Below, piece after piece: positions 22,591 through 31,934 of a DNA stretch of 64,000 nt; position 1 is the first letter of the stretch, and every line of letters starts with the position of its first letter. The DNA lies in assembly GCA_020975725.1 (NCBI GenBank), contig QXJR01000018.1, forward strand, positions 558,001 to 622,000, written 5' to 3'. Both the position numbers and the translations under genes were made by a program. The notes beneath the pieces were generated by a model that was given only the letters and a program-made list of their open reading frames with translations, ran no database searches and was not told the DNA's origin. Source of the stretch: Picocystis sp. L7 (Eukaryota > Chlorophyta > Picocystophyceae > Picocystales > Picocystaceae).

Positions 22591-24789
22591 TCAGTTGCCC
22601 CTAGAATGCTTGTATTTGAGCCGAAGAACAGTGTCCCAGCTTAGCTCACCATGCCGGCGTTTGAGACTCGTGCCGCTGGTGAACTCAAAGTTTGCCTTGA
22701 CTCGATCGAACATGGCATCGTAATCTTGGAAGGTGGCAGTTTCCTTCCACACGCCTTGTGGAAGTGCATCCTGTGCAGCAAGCATAATCTTTCTGTAGCG
22801 CTTCAGGCGATCACGGGCTTTCCGATCAGTTATCTCAGCTGGCAGGATGGAACGCCACGGACGACGGCATGTCCTTTCATCACCACTTGTCCAATGTTGC
22901 CATGCTTTCCTCATGGTCATGTTGGGCACCATGAAGTTGGAAGGCAGTGGTGCCATTGGACACAGCCCAAAATCAGACAAGGTTTGGAGTTGTGCTTGAC
23001 GAGTTTCCTCTGTTGGTAATGCATTTTGACCTTCAATGAGCAATCTTCGGATGTCTTGAATGCCGGTACCGTCAAGGACCCTCATGATTGTGCGCTCCAA
23101 GTTGGCGGTGGTGATGGGTGCTCCTTCGATTCTTCCAGCCTCAACCGCCTCATCCAAGGCCGTTTGAAGGATCACCGGCAATCGCCCAATTTGTTCTTCC
23201 ACACTTGGAATGAGCTTGGCCACTTCTCCCTTCACTTGTTGAAGAGAATGGAGAAGAGAGCAATGAGGGGGGACCCCCGTTGTGCACAAATTGTGTTGTT
23301 GGGCTATGGCTTCGTCTTCGTAGCCGCAAAAAAGCAATGCTTGGAGCCGTGCACATCTTGATGCATCGCTTAGGACCCGATCGGACCACAATTTGTGGCA
23401 TGATGGTAGGGTGCTTTTCAACGTGTCAAGGTGGTAGATGACACTAGCAAGGCATGTCCATGCAACCCCAGGGTTGACTTTCGTCACGTCCATGCATTCA
23501 CGGGCGCATTCCATGATAAATTCTTGCTCTTCACTTGCCGAGGGCACAAAAGTTGGGGGTAACAATGCCAATTCTTCGTGATGCATCCGAAGCCCGGTGA
23601 CAACACGACCAACGTGCTCGTCCCCCGCAGCATCAAATCGGCGATACGTGTCCTCCACACCGGGCTGGCTCCAACCTGCACGAAGGGAAATGGAGGAACT
23701 CGAGGGGCATGCGGTCCCCCCTGCACTTGCGTATGTCGCGGCACCTTTCCTAAATGAGTGGGTGCCTATGTTTTCCTCGATGAGCCCAAGCTCTTCTAGC
23801 CTCGCGCTAAGTCGCTTCACCTCTGAGCTCAAACATGCTCTAAAGCGCCGTGCACAATCCTCTTGGTTGCCTTGGAACAAGGGCACTCCCGTCGACGGCC
23901 CTCCCACACATGCGGAAATGCAAATCAAGAAGACGCCAAGGGCAGTGACAGGACATATCCACGGTTCCAATGGGTTCGCATATACTGCCCTCGGATATTT
24001 AGCAAGCTTTCCCTCTTGATCGGTCTTTGAATGCGCAAAGTACATCAAGAGATGGTCATCTTTGCACTTGATGTGACCCAAGTTGATGTAAGATATGTTG
24101 TCGCTTCGGCACATAAGATTCCAAAGCAAAGTTGCATAGCACCAAGCAAATGGCCCCGTGAGTTTATGTTGGGCAAGTTGTTTGCAAATGAGAGCATAGA
24201 GCTTGAATGGTAGGGCAGTCATTCCCCTCTCCACTTCCACTCCATCTTCCTTCCTCTTTCTTGCTATCCGCTTTTTCCATCCATTGATGATTGTGCTCAC
24301 CGTTGGTGCTATGGTTTGCCACACACTTGTTTTTTCAAAGTCCTTGAAAAGTAGGTGGATGGCAGCCCTGTATGCATTGATTTTGCTATCGGACGTTTTC
24401 GAATTCTCTCTTCGTAGGTTGGCAATTGGTGCTAGGATAACTTCAGGAGTCACTCTTTCCCAAAGTAAAGGTTCCAATGGTCTCGATTGACTATACCCTG
24501 GAAGGAGATCCCGTATCAAGGTCCCGTCCGTGCACCTTCCACGAGGGCGCGGGCCCTCCAACACTTTCTTCATCTCTTGAGCGAAAGCAGGATTGAGAGC
24601 CGGGTGGTTACGATGGTACAAATGAAGTAAGAACATGCTGGTCGATGACTTGTATCGGTCTCTCGTGCGCATCATCGTGCTCCCTTGGAGCTCCTCCACC
24701 AAATTAAAAACCTCATCTTCTTCACCCAAACACTCGAGCACCGGATCCACACACTCGCTTTCCTCTTCCATCCGTGGTGCATGCGCCAT
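22591..24789 (-). CDS. Tyrosine recombinase (Crypton-like transposase)
   Basis: A protein of about 732 residues that would cut and join DNA through a covalent phosphotyrosine. Numbered from an upstream GTG at 24825, the visible catalytic set is R240 (LMCRSDN), K267 (SKTD), H356 and R359 (THSFRKG), W385 (RAGW) and Y394 (EDTYRRF), the classical R-K-HxxR-H/W-Y order. The N-terminal part before residue 200 would be the core-binding region. The C-terminal 350 residues end in a basic, Trp-containing stretch around KAWQHW that is reminiscent of the GCR1_C-like DNA-binding domain of Cryptons; that part is a suggestion only. The first ATG in frame is at 24789 and the next at 24771. The frame stays open upstream, so a 5' exon cannot be excluded. 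It lies within inverted terminal repeats and has no RT partner. Confidence 0.85.
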   Translation of the reverse strand: MAHAPRMEEESECVDPVLECLGEEDEVFNLVEELQGSTMMRTRDRYKSSTSMFLLHLYHRNHPALNPAFAQEMKKVLEGPRPRGRCTDGTLIRDLLPGYSQSRPLEPLLWERVTPEVILAPIANLRRENSKTSDSKINAYRAAIHLLFKDFEKTSVWQTIAPTVSTIINGWKKRIARKRKEDGVEVERGMTALPFKLYALICKQLAQHKLTGPFAWCYATLLWNLMCRSDNISYINLGHIKCKDDHLLMYFAHSKTDQEGKLAKYPRAVYANPLEPWICPVTALGVFLICISACVGGPSTGVPLFQGNQEDCARRFRACLSSEVKRLSARLEELGLIEENIGTHSFRKGAATYASAGGTACPSSSSISLRAGWSQPGVEDTYRRFDAAGDEHVGRVVTGLRMHHEELALLPPTFVPSASEEQEFIMECARECMDVTKVNPGVAWTCLASVIYHLDTLKSTLPSCHKLWSDRVLSDASRCARLQALLFCGYEDEAIAQQHNLCTTGVPPHCSLLHSLQQVKGEVAKLIPSVEEQIGRLPVILQTALDEAVEAGRIEGAPITTANLERTIMRVLDGTGIQDIRRLLIEGQNALPTEETRQAQLQTLSDFGLCPMAPLPSNFMVPNMTMRKAWQHWTSGDERTCRRPWRSILPAEITDRKARDRLKRYRKIMLAAQDALPQGVWKETATFQDYDAMFDRVKANFEFTSGTSLKRRHGELSWDTVLRLKYKHSRGN

Positions 24790-24891
24790 TTGTTGCCCCG
24801 GTGTGGTCGTCCGCCCCGTCGGCACGCGAGAGAGTTGCTCGTTCGGTCGCTCTTCCTTGGTGATGGTGGCCGTGCACGTCCCGTTCGTTGT

Positions 24892-25040
24892 GAGGATTTC
24901 GTCACCCCACGAGGGTGATAAAACTACCCGGATATCCGGATCCCTTCGAACCTGAGTGAGAAACAGAGGGATTTTGGGTCGAAAGGAGAAGTCGATCCCG
25001 GAGTTTCGTCACCCTTTCGGGGTGACTTTTTCGATGGACC
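24892..25040. repeat. Subterminal GTCACCC motif cluster
   Basis: GGATTTCGTCACCCCA at about 24894 and GGAGTTTCGTCACCC at 25000-25014 are direct copies of the element's terminal motif. GGGTGACGAAACTCC at 25052-25066, inside the terminal repeat, is the perfect 15-base inverse of the second. Between them TCACCC and GGGGTGA form a small hairpin. Similar iterated sites next to transposon ends bind the transposase; here that is inferred. Confidence 0.6.
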
Positions 25041-25066
25041 GGGTGAAACTGGGGTGACGAAACTCC
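25041..25066 (-). repeat. Right terminal inverted repeat
   Basis: The reverse complement begins GGAGTTTCGTCACCCCAG and pairs with the left repeat at 22001-22026. Confidence 0.7.
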
Positions 25067-26117
25067 CAGAACTCCGTTCCATCCAAGACGCCACCTCCAT
25101 TCGACAAGACCTCAACCGCACCCACTAGCCAGAGTAGAAGGTGCATGTAGAGAGATGCCACGAGAGGAGGTGTTGGGAGTGCCATCGTGAGCACTTGGTG
25201 CAGCATCATGGATGTTCCTCTTGCGTGCGGTAGAAGAAGGAAGGCAGGACAAGCGTGGTTTTTTAAGATACGCGTCTAAGTCACCACATGAACATACTTC
25301 TAGCGCGGTCTTGATTGGAAAGGGAGAGAATCGCATTGAAAAGATACACCAATGTTGCCATCCGTGCACCGGAGGCCTCCTCATTTCACTTCGCATGCAC
25401 GCATTGGCAAGTTTGCACTTGACGTCCATGCTACCATGGGAAGTACCACCATCTTTCGCGTTTCAAGTTGGGATGCTCAAGAGCAAGAGGGGGAGCATCG
25501 TGGACGCCACTTTGTTGCACATCTACACGGTCAACAACCCTCCTAACCGTTCTTGGTAGGAGACATTTTCCAAGTTTGATGTTGGTGTTTCGAATGGTAT
25601 CCTCCCCATCTTGACAGATCTGATCCACAACGAAGAAAGCGTGCATCTCACCCTAATTGTTGCTTTCAGGTGGACCCTCTAGGCCATCGGAAAGATCTCG
25701 ACTCGTCATACTTTTGGCATGGTTGCTTAGACAACAATTTCGGGTGACTAATCAGGCTTGGGGGAACGACAAAAGTTGCACTACCGATTGCCACTCATAT
25801 CTACACATTTTCAAGGGTAAGGGCATCCGTTGCGTAGTGACCCATTCAAGATTGGAGCGCGACGCAAGATCGGTGCATCAGAACTCTACTGCGGATTTCC
25901 ATGCGCATCCATCCCTACACGATTCTATGCTCCCTCGCAAGCCTTCGCATCGTGCAAAGGAGTGCCCTTCCCTTTCTCATGGAGTGCATCACATCGATCT
26001 TCCTGTCGTTCGAATCTGTGAAGGTTTCGGAACCGTGCTTCAAGGTTGGGCACCGCCACCGTGGTGGGTCGCCACCAAGGTCTCCGACACGAGACAGGGT
26101 GGACCTACTCGACCGTC
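25067..26117. other. Stretch without recognised gene
   Basis: About 1 kb between the tyrosine-recombinase element and the DUF3110-like gene. Open frames are short and overlap on both strands, and none resembles a known family. The distal part presumably holds the promoter of the downstream gene. Confidence 0.55.
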
Positions 26118-26753
26118 ATGCGCTGCGAATCGCCGCGGCTGCGCTTCCCTCGGGCTTGCAGCGCCAAACGTGCGCGTCTGGCAACGTGGATGGGACGATC
26201 GGGACGAGAACGTGCGTGGTGGACCGCGCAGGAGGAGCTGCATTTGGTGGTGTTCGACCTGGACACGCCCAAGGAAGCCTTGCTCACCGTCAGCACGAGG
26301 AACGAAGGCGAGGAAGCGCCTGGGAACGCCATCGTGGCCTTCGACGGTCGAGAAGACGCTCAGAGGTGTGCATCTGCTCTGGAGCGGCGTCTGTCGGAAG
26401 AGACTCGCGTTGCGGTGGACTCGTGTTCGCCACGTGTCCTCGCTTTCCTGTGCGAATCGGCGGGCTGCTCGTGCGAGGTGGTTCCATCCGGCGTGCCATG
26501 GACCGTGCCGGAGACGCTCGTGGACACACGTGCGTGGGAAGGCGATACAAACGAAGCGACGCTGAAGGTGTCCACGAAGGACCTGCAGGCATTCCTGTCG
26601 GAACCGGCCCCTTCCGCGCCACCCTTTCAACCGTACGTGGTCGACGAAGCAGCCAGCATGCGGAGGGCGGCGGCGTGGTGCGTCCGAGACGCGATGCTGC
26701 GTCACCTGCGCGTCCTGCCGCTCCTGCTGTCGCGCACCGTGCTTGAAGGTTGA
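26118..26753 (+). CDS. DUF3110-like protein, probably plastid-targeted
   Basis: A 211-residue intronless protein. Residues 40-125 follow the pattern of the cyanobacterial and plastid DUF3110 family: a hydrophobic strand (HLVVFDLDT), an NEG turn after which AIVAFDGREDAQRCASALE resembles the family's 'vvlmFedrdDAeryalLLE', and VLAFLCESAGCSCEVV matching the family's 'I.eFCreaGYe...V'. The function of the family is unknown. The N-terminus (first 40 residues; Arg, Ser and Ala rich, few acids) looks like a chloroplast transit peptide, which also favours the ATG at 26118 over upstream in-frame codons. The tail after residue 130 has no recognised domain. The gene was probably gained through plastid endosymbiosis. 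Family assignment is by pattern memory only. Confidence 0.7.
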   Translation: MRCESPRLRFPRACSAKRARLATWMGRSGRERAWWTAQEELHLVVFDLDTPKEALLTVSTRNEGEEAPGNAIVAFDGREDAQRCASALERRLSEETRVAVDSCSPRVLAFLCESAGCSCEVVPSGVPWTVPETLVDTRAWEGDTNEATLKVSTKDLQAFLSEPAPSAPPFQPYVVDEAASMRRAAAWCVRDAMLRHLRVLPLLLSRTVLEG

Positions 26754-27083
26754 TGGATGCGCGGTTTGGTGCTTTGGCCACGTCCCTTGGCAGTTAATTC
26801 CTTCGCTTAACCCCTCTTGGGGGTGGGGGTGGTTGTAGGTTTCGAACCACACCCATCCGTCCCCCTTTCGTTCCCATCGACACCCCTGCGCGTGATATCG
26901 ATGGAGATCGCACAGGTATCGATGCCTTGGCGGATAGGGTTTCTGTTCCCTTCTCCACCCCTCCCCCTTTCTCTCTTTCTCTTGCTGGGTGGGGCTGGGG
27001 GGTATAGAAGGGGGGGCATTCGTGACGAAAGGGACACGAGACGATACCGACAACGAACGCGGCGCGTGTCGGAGCACGAAGCC
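26754..27083 (+). promoter_or_regulatory. Promoter region of the CONSTANS-like gene
   Basis: ATATCGATGG at 26894-26903 and AGGTATCGATG at 26914-26924 belong to a motif that recurs in other intergenic regions here. TATAGAAG at 27003-27010 lies about 75 bases before the ATG and is a candidate TATA box. A pyrimidine-rich tract occupies about 26950-26990. Confidence 0.45.
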
Positions 27084-29385
27084 ATGCGCGCCGCTTGCGA
27101 AGGATGCCGCGCGGCCGAAGCCACCCGGTTCTGCGTGGAGGAAGGTGAGGGAACGGACGACACCGAAGCGGAGGAAGGAGGGTGCGAGAAGGGGTGGAGG
27201 AGGCGCGGAGGGAGGCGTGCCGCTGGGATAAGGTGAACGCGAGACCTACCTCGCTCGGGACGGCGGGAGTGAAAGCAGGAGGGAAAGAAGGCACCGTGCG
27301 ATCGGAAAGCGGTCCCGAACGCTGACGCCGTGTCGGAACGAAAGACGCGCTCTTGTGCGAACTGTGCCACAAGCAAAGGGACGACGCGATTAAGGTGCGC
27401 GAAACCCTTTTCCGATGCGAAATAGCTTCGGCTCTGCCCCCCTCGACGAGCCTTCGAAAAAGGGGAGTGAAACGAACGAAAAGAGGAATTATCGAGGAGT
27501 GGATCGGACCGTCCCGCCGAACCCGGAGAACCCAACCTTCTCCCTTACGAAATCGACCCTCGAAAGGGATAGATCCGAGAACGTCCCGGGGGGTGTATCG
27601 GACGGGTTTGGGATGGACCACCGGGATTCACCCATGCGGGCATGCATGGACATGAAAGGAACAACTTGGATCGCATAGGAAAGGGCGAGGTTTGACGAAT
27701 GGTCATATGCACCCTGGAGGAAAGGGAGGGCCTTGGAGTGGGTGGACGAGGTATGGGTGTAAGTCGAGGAAAGCGGTTGGGTCATGAGGGAGGCAGGACC
27801 GACCTCCCGTTGCCGTTCCACAGAGAGAGCCACTCAAACGGCGAAGGGCTGACCAGTAGTCTGTTTCTGTGTTGCATTTCTCACCGACCACCAGATGACC
27901 ATGGGCCAAGAGCGCATTGTTGTAGACAAAGCGCCCAACGATCGTCCGAGAAGTCCACTGTGTGACAATTGCAAAGGGAAATTGGCGACCGCGTATTGTG
28001 AAGTCGAAGGGGCCTACTTTTGCACGCACTGCGACTCCATTCTGCATGGAGCCAGTCGTACTGCATCCCAGCATGAGAGAATTTCCATTCAAGGGCCTGT
28101 TCTGCCAGATTTCGTGATCAATGCATCCAAACGAGGTCCTCTGGTAAACAAGCATCAAGTATCTGCCCCAGGAACACGTTCGCACGGGAACTTTGTCGCA
28201 AAAACTCCTGAAGGACAAGAGGCTGTTCCAGCCATGTGGATGGATACAGAGCCTAGTTCCACGACCAGTGGGGAAGCTGGGCTTGGGAGTGGTTTGGGCA
28301 CCATGTTCGACGGGTTTGGCAACGACTTTGTGCCTTTCTTCGACGTTGATCCCTTGGCTCCAATTTCTCCTGCTCATTTTCCACCTATGGAAAAGCCACC
28401 GAACGTGCATGGTTCCAGGTCACCAGTTGCATACACAACAAGGGACGATTCCAAGAGCCCCCCTCCGGTCATGCCCCGTTCACCCACGACAACCACTCCT
28501 TCAAGATCCTTAAGCCCAGAAATACAAAAGCCCCATCCCACGGAAAGTTTAAGTAAAACAAAAGCTAGCAGTGCTATGTACGCGGCAGGTGGGTTGCGTC
28601 ATACGGGCGCCCTTCAAGCAAAGTCAACAGGGATGAAAAGGACAGCCTCGACCCCTGCCTTGAGTAGCTTGCAAAATGCACGTCAGGAATTGCTCCCCCA
28701 TGAAGGTGTTGAAGGAGACACTGCTCCATCCGTCAATCGAACACGTGCTGCTCAACTACAGCGCTACAGGCACAAACGGTATCTCCGGCTACAAGCTGCA
28801 ATGACTGGGCGTAAGAAGATTAGATACGCCTGCAGAAAGACCCTAGCAGATAATAGACCAAGGGTAAAAGGTAGGTTTGCCAAGGTTAACGAACCAGTCT
28901 CGAGTGATCGGCATGAGAAGATGCAAGGATCTGCAAGCTCCTCGTCAGGGAATGCTCAGAGGAAGACATCAACAGTCAGTCTTGCAAATGCTCCTAGAGC
29001 GAAACATGTGAAGCAGGAGACCACTTGTATAGGTTCAAGGGAGCACAGCCCTTCAACAGGACCCAAGGAAACCCTGGATCAGATGATGCTAGAGGAGTCC
29101 AGGGACGTCCTTGGACCCCTCACGACCAAGAGCGGCGGGAGCGACAGCATAGACCGGGGCAGAGGCTACTCTCCAGAGTTGGATGATGGTCCCCTGAGCT
29201 GGTTGTTCAGCAACAACCCTTTGGGAGACGATGGAGAGTTCTCAATGGCGTCTGGTTCAGCCATGAAGCGGTGCTTTTCCGACGGGGCATTGTTGTCGCT
29301 TGATATTGACGATCTGATACCCGAAGAATTCGTGAGGGACGAGTTAAACTTTCAGGAAGGTTTAATGGGAGAAAATGGCTTGTAG
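27084..29385 (+). CDS. CONSTANS-like protein: two B-boxes plus CCT domain
   Basis: A nuclear regulator of the CONSTANS-like type, a family that in plants and green algae links light or day length to transcription. Proposed exons are 27084-27144, 27345-27394 and 27895-29385 (533 residues). Both introns are GT-AG and the joins restore a B-box: C-x2-C-x8-C-x7-C-x2-C, beginning ACEGCRAAEATRFC. This first box lacks the two later His ligands (Asp and Gln in their place), so it is degenerate. The second B-box, residues 60-103, is complete (CDNCK...CTHCDSILHGASRTASQH). A CCT domain lies at about residues 319-365 (RYRHKRYLRLQAAMTGRKK...RPRVKGRFAK). Unusually, it is followed by about 165 residues of Ser-rich tail instead of ending the protein. 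A candidate TATA box is at 27003. Confidence 0.9.
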
Positions 29386-29587
29386 TCCAAGGCAGCTGAC
29401 AGCAGTGGCCCGGGTGTTGGTGGGCGGAGACAAAGGTGTGGGTACGAGTTCAGCCCTCCACGGTGGGCACGGTCTGTGTCATCATTCGACATGTCCACCA
29501 TGGTGTAGATTCGTGCTTTTATTAGGTCATGCAAAGCTTTTTGCGTCTGCCCTGCTGTCTGCGGGCTTCAGGCGATTGATGCCTTTT

Positions 29588-30313
29588 TCACACTGTAAGG
29601 AAAAGGCGCAACAGTCCCTTGAGGTATTGTACGATTTCGCTTCCCCCAAGCTTGGACTTTCCATAGAGGCGATCCACAAACACGATGGGCACTTCCTTGA
29701 TGGACATGCCCATTGTTCTGGCATGGACAATGACTTCCATCTGGAATGCGTATCCTTTGGAAACGACTTTTTCGATGAGTGCTTGGAAGCATTCTTTCCT
29801 GTAGAGGCGGAACGACCCCGTCAAGTCCGAGACTCTTGGATCCAGCATCGTGTCGGCCAAGAAGTTGGCGACTCGGCTGGTAAGCTTTCGAAAGAATCCC
29901 CATCCATACACACCTCCTCCATAGGCATATCGTGTTCCTGACACGATGTCACATCCTGTTTCCTCTTGCATGCGCACCATGTCGGGGATGTACTTGGGGT
30001 GGTGGGACAAGTCGGCGTCCATGACGATCACGAACCGTCCTGTGGCGTGCGCCAGTCCGTGTGCATATGCGCTTCCCAGCCCCATCTTTCCCATTCGTGG
30101 ACGAAGGATCACCTTTTCCTCTCCGAGCACGCTCTGCACCTGTCGCACGGCTTCTTGCGTTCCATCTGGACTCGCGTCGTCCACGACCACCACTTCGTAG
30201 CGGTTCGGGAGGTCTTCGAACGCACGATCGATCAACCACAGCGCCACGGCCACGTTCTCCCTTTCGTTGTACGTCGGCAGGATCACCGAGACCTTCCCAT
30301 GCGTGCGTTCCAT
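29588..30313 (-). CDS. DPM1: Dolichol-phosphate mannosyltransferase catalytic subunit
   Basis: Transfers mannose from GDP-mannose to dolichyl phosphate at the ER, supplying N-glycan, GPI and O-mannose synthesis. The 241-residue GT2-family protein starts MERTHGKVSVILPTYNE. It shows the VVVVDDASPDGT nucleotide-binding strand, the metal-binding DADLSHHP motif, GTRYAYGGGVYGW, and the LTGSFRLYRK and VDRLYGKSKLGG blocks. It has no C-terminal membrane segments, so it is the soluble DPM1 type that needs small DPM2/DPM3-like anchors. The ATG at 30313 is chosen because the conserved domain starts right after it; the in-frame codons upstream begin only with GTG. It is divergent from the TFIIA-gamma gene and convergent with the CONSTANS-like gene. 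It is intronless. Confidence 0.95.
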   Translation of the reverse strand: MERTHGKVSVILPTYNERENVAVALWLIDRAFEDLPNRYEVVVVDDASPDGTQEAVRQVQSVLGEEKVILRPRMGKMGLGSAYAHGLAHATGRFVIVMDADLSHHPKYIPDMVRMQEETGCDIVSGTRYAYGGGVYGWGFFRKLTSRVANFLADTMLDPRVSDLTGSFRLYRKECFQALIEKVVSKGYAFQMEVIVHARTMGMSIKEVPIVFVDRLYGKSKLGGSEIVQYLKGLLRLFLTV

Positions 30314-30736
30314 GGACGTGTGCGTGCGACTTGCCTTTCGCGAAGGCGTCCTTGCCGACACCGACACCTCGGAGCCTCCTCTCCATCGACACCTTCTTCC
30401 ATCCTATCGATACATCGATTCGAGATCTCGTCGCAGAGGTATCGATGAAGCGAGGGGGACCCGCCCCGGGCGACCTGGGCCGAGAAAGGTATCGATGGCG
30501 CGAATCGAGATCCTGTGCCGAAGGTATCGATGGGGAAGGAGACGGAGGGATCGATCGGAGGAGATCGGACAGAGAGGCGAAGTGGACGTGGCGAAGCTCC
30601 TTCGCCTGGAAGCGACGCAGGAGAGGCGAGCGGATCCGCCTGCGTAGGGAAGGAAACGAAAGGGAGGTGCAAGCGTCGACATCGAAGGTTTCGTCGGCGG
30701 AAACGGGGAACCAAGGAGAAGCCGGACGCTGGCGGG
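30314..30736. promoter_or_regulatory. Divergent promoter of DPM1 and TFIIA-gamma with repeated ATCGAT motifs
   Basis: AGGTATCGATG occurs at 30437-30447, 30487-30497 and 30522-30532. TATCGATACATCGATT at 30405-30420 carries the core in both directions, and ATCGATCGG lies near 30550. The two start codons are 423 bases apart, so the motifs can serve both genes. No clear TATA box was seen. Confidence 0.55.
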
Positions 30737-31198
30737 ATGAGCTACGAGCTCTACCGACAGACGAAGATCGGAGAGAGCCTCGTGGAGGCGCTCGACGAGC
30801 TCGTGTCCGAAGACAAGCTCCCCCCGGAAATGGCCATGAAAGTGCTGGAACAGTTCGACAAGGTGAGGGAAGGCGTGCCCTAGGCTGCCGTGGAAGCGAC
30901 GAAGGCGAAGACGCCACGCAACCGAACTTCGCGGCTTCGACACCGGTCCAAGCTGACGCCGACGAACCTCCTCTGCCCGCAGTCCATGTTCGAGACCCTC
31001 TCCGAACGCGTCAAGAGCAAGGCTACGATCAAGGGCGCGCTGCACACCTATCGTTTTTGCGACAACGTGTGGACCTTCATCTTGGAAGACGCGACGGTGA
31101 AATTGACCAACCCGTCCAAGCAGACGGACGTCCTTATGTTGGACAAGCTGAAGATCGTCTGCTGCGACGGCAAGCTGCTGAGCAAAGAGGACGGATAG
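30737..31198 (+). CDS. TFIIA-gamma: Transcription factor IIA gamma subunit
   Basis: Small subunit of TFIIA, which stabilises TBP on the core promoter in RNA polymerase II initiation. Exons 30737-30862 and 30983-31198 join across a 120-base GT-AG intron (GTGAGG...CCCGCAG) to give 113 residues, the usual length. The N-terminal helical part reads MSYELYRQTKIGESLVEALDE, as in TOA2. The join gives EQFDK-SMFETL, and the C-terminal beta-barrel half has GALHTYRFCDNVWTFIL and KIVCCDGKLL, both near-invariant in the family. AATAAA follows at 31274. It is divergent from DPM1 and convergent with eL33. Confidence 0.97.
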
Positions 31199-31273
31199 AG
31201 GACGGATGGACGAGAGGAAAGTCGACGCATCGGTTCCGGGGAAACAAGACGGAAGGTGCGCGCTCGCCTCGAA

Positions 31274-31279
31274 AATAAA
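31274..31279 (+). terminator. Poly(A) signal of TFIIA-gamma
   Basis: AATAAA 76 bases after the stop codon. Confidence 0.6.
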
Positions 31280-31414
31280 GCTCTCGGGGACCTAGGTCTC
31301 GCGTTCCGCAGCTCGCATCGAAGACCCTCCGAACAGTCGTGCGATTCGCACGAATCGAGCCATTCGTCGGATAGGGCGCGATCCACGCACATCGTTCTCG
31401 GAAGAAGCGAATGC

Positions 31415-31934
31415 TTACACACGGCTCGGATAGAGCATCACACGCACGCGTCCACCGAGGGAGCAAGGAGGAAGGTTCTTCCTGAACTTTGCGCGCACAA
31501 CACCAGACGTACCGTGAGAGCGGCACACTTTCCCCCAAGTGCAACGGTACTTGGATCCTTGCTTCTTGGTCTTCGCCTTGTAGATGTAGGCGATCCTCTT
31601 CCCGAGGTAAAACTCCGTGTCGTCCGAACAGTTCACGCCGTCGATCCGGATCAGTGAAGTGTGAGTGTGCTGGTTCACCTTGGACCTACGCGCCAGTTTC
31701 CACCACGAGTGCGTGCGATGGGTCAGCCTCGCGTTTTCACGATCGATCCATTCGATGCGCGAGGAATTGGCCGGGTCTGCAACGGAGTTCCCTCTCCCAG
31801 GCGCCATCGGCGAGGGTTTTCGAGCGTGTCCTTTCGTCGCATTCTCCTTCCCGATCGCATGCGCACCTCTTGTAGCCCAGGATCACCCCTTTGCTGTACA
31901 ACCTGCGCATTGCAACGCCACGCCGTCGCGACAT
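31415..31934 (-). CDS. RPL35A: Large-subunit ribosomal protein eL33 (L35Ae)
   Basis: Cytosolic 60S ribosomal protein. Exons 31867-31934 and 31415-31685 (minus strand) join to 112 residues, the normal size. The intron is GTGCGC...GCGTAG, and the join restores [28 protein letters not shown], the family core. [25 protein letters not shown] and a C-terminal [13 protein letters not shown] are diagnostic. Two starts are possible, 31934 or 31910; the first gives the length closest to known proteins. The promoter side faces tafazzin, 740 bases away. The long open frames on the opposite strand are shadows. Confidence 0.95.

Larger units (their letters stand above)
22001..25066 (-). mobile_element. Crypton-like tyrosine-recombinase element with terminal inverted repeats
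   Basis: A 3,066-bp unit bounded by imperfect terminal inverted repeats (23 of 26 positions match) with a single large ORF on the minus strand for a tyrosine recombinase. There is no reverse transcriptase, RNase H, capsid or DDE ORF, which fits the Crypton group of DNA transposons rather than DIRS or Ngaro retroelements. Most described Cryptons lack obvious inverted repeats, so the ends are unusual. GTCACCC motifs in both orientations are clustered next to both ends and may be recombinase-binding sites. GAACTCC occurs just outside each end (near 21988 and 25070), but I cannot tell whether it is a target duplication. The ORF is open throughout, so the element may be young. Confidence 0.65.

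Noticed and set aside
22591-24789. DIRS or Ngaro retroelement as the source of the tyrosine recombinase
   Set aside because: No reverse transcriptase or RNase H sequence was seen within the inverted ends or their flanks.
26825-26850. T-loop-like TTCGAA as a tRNA fragment
   Set aside because: The flanking bases do not form a T-stem and no acceptor or anticodon arm is visible at the right spacing. The same applies to a TTCGACC near 58430.
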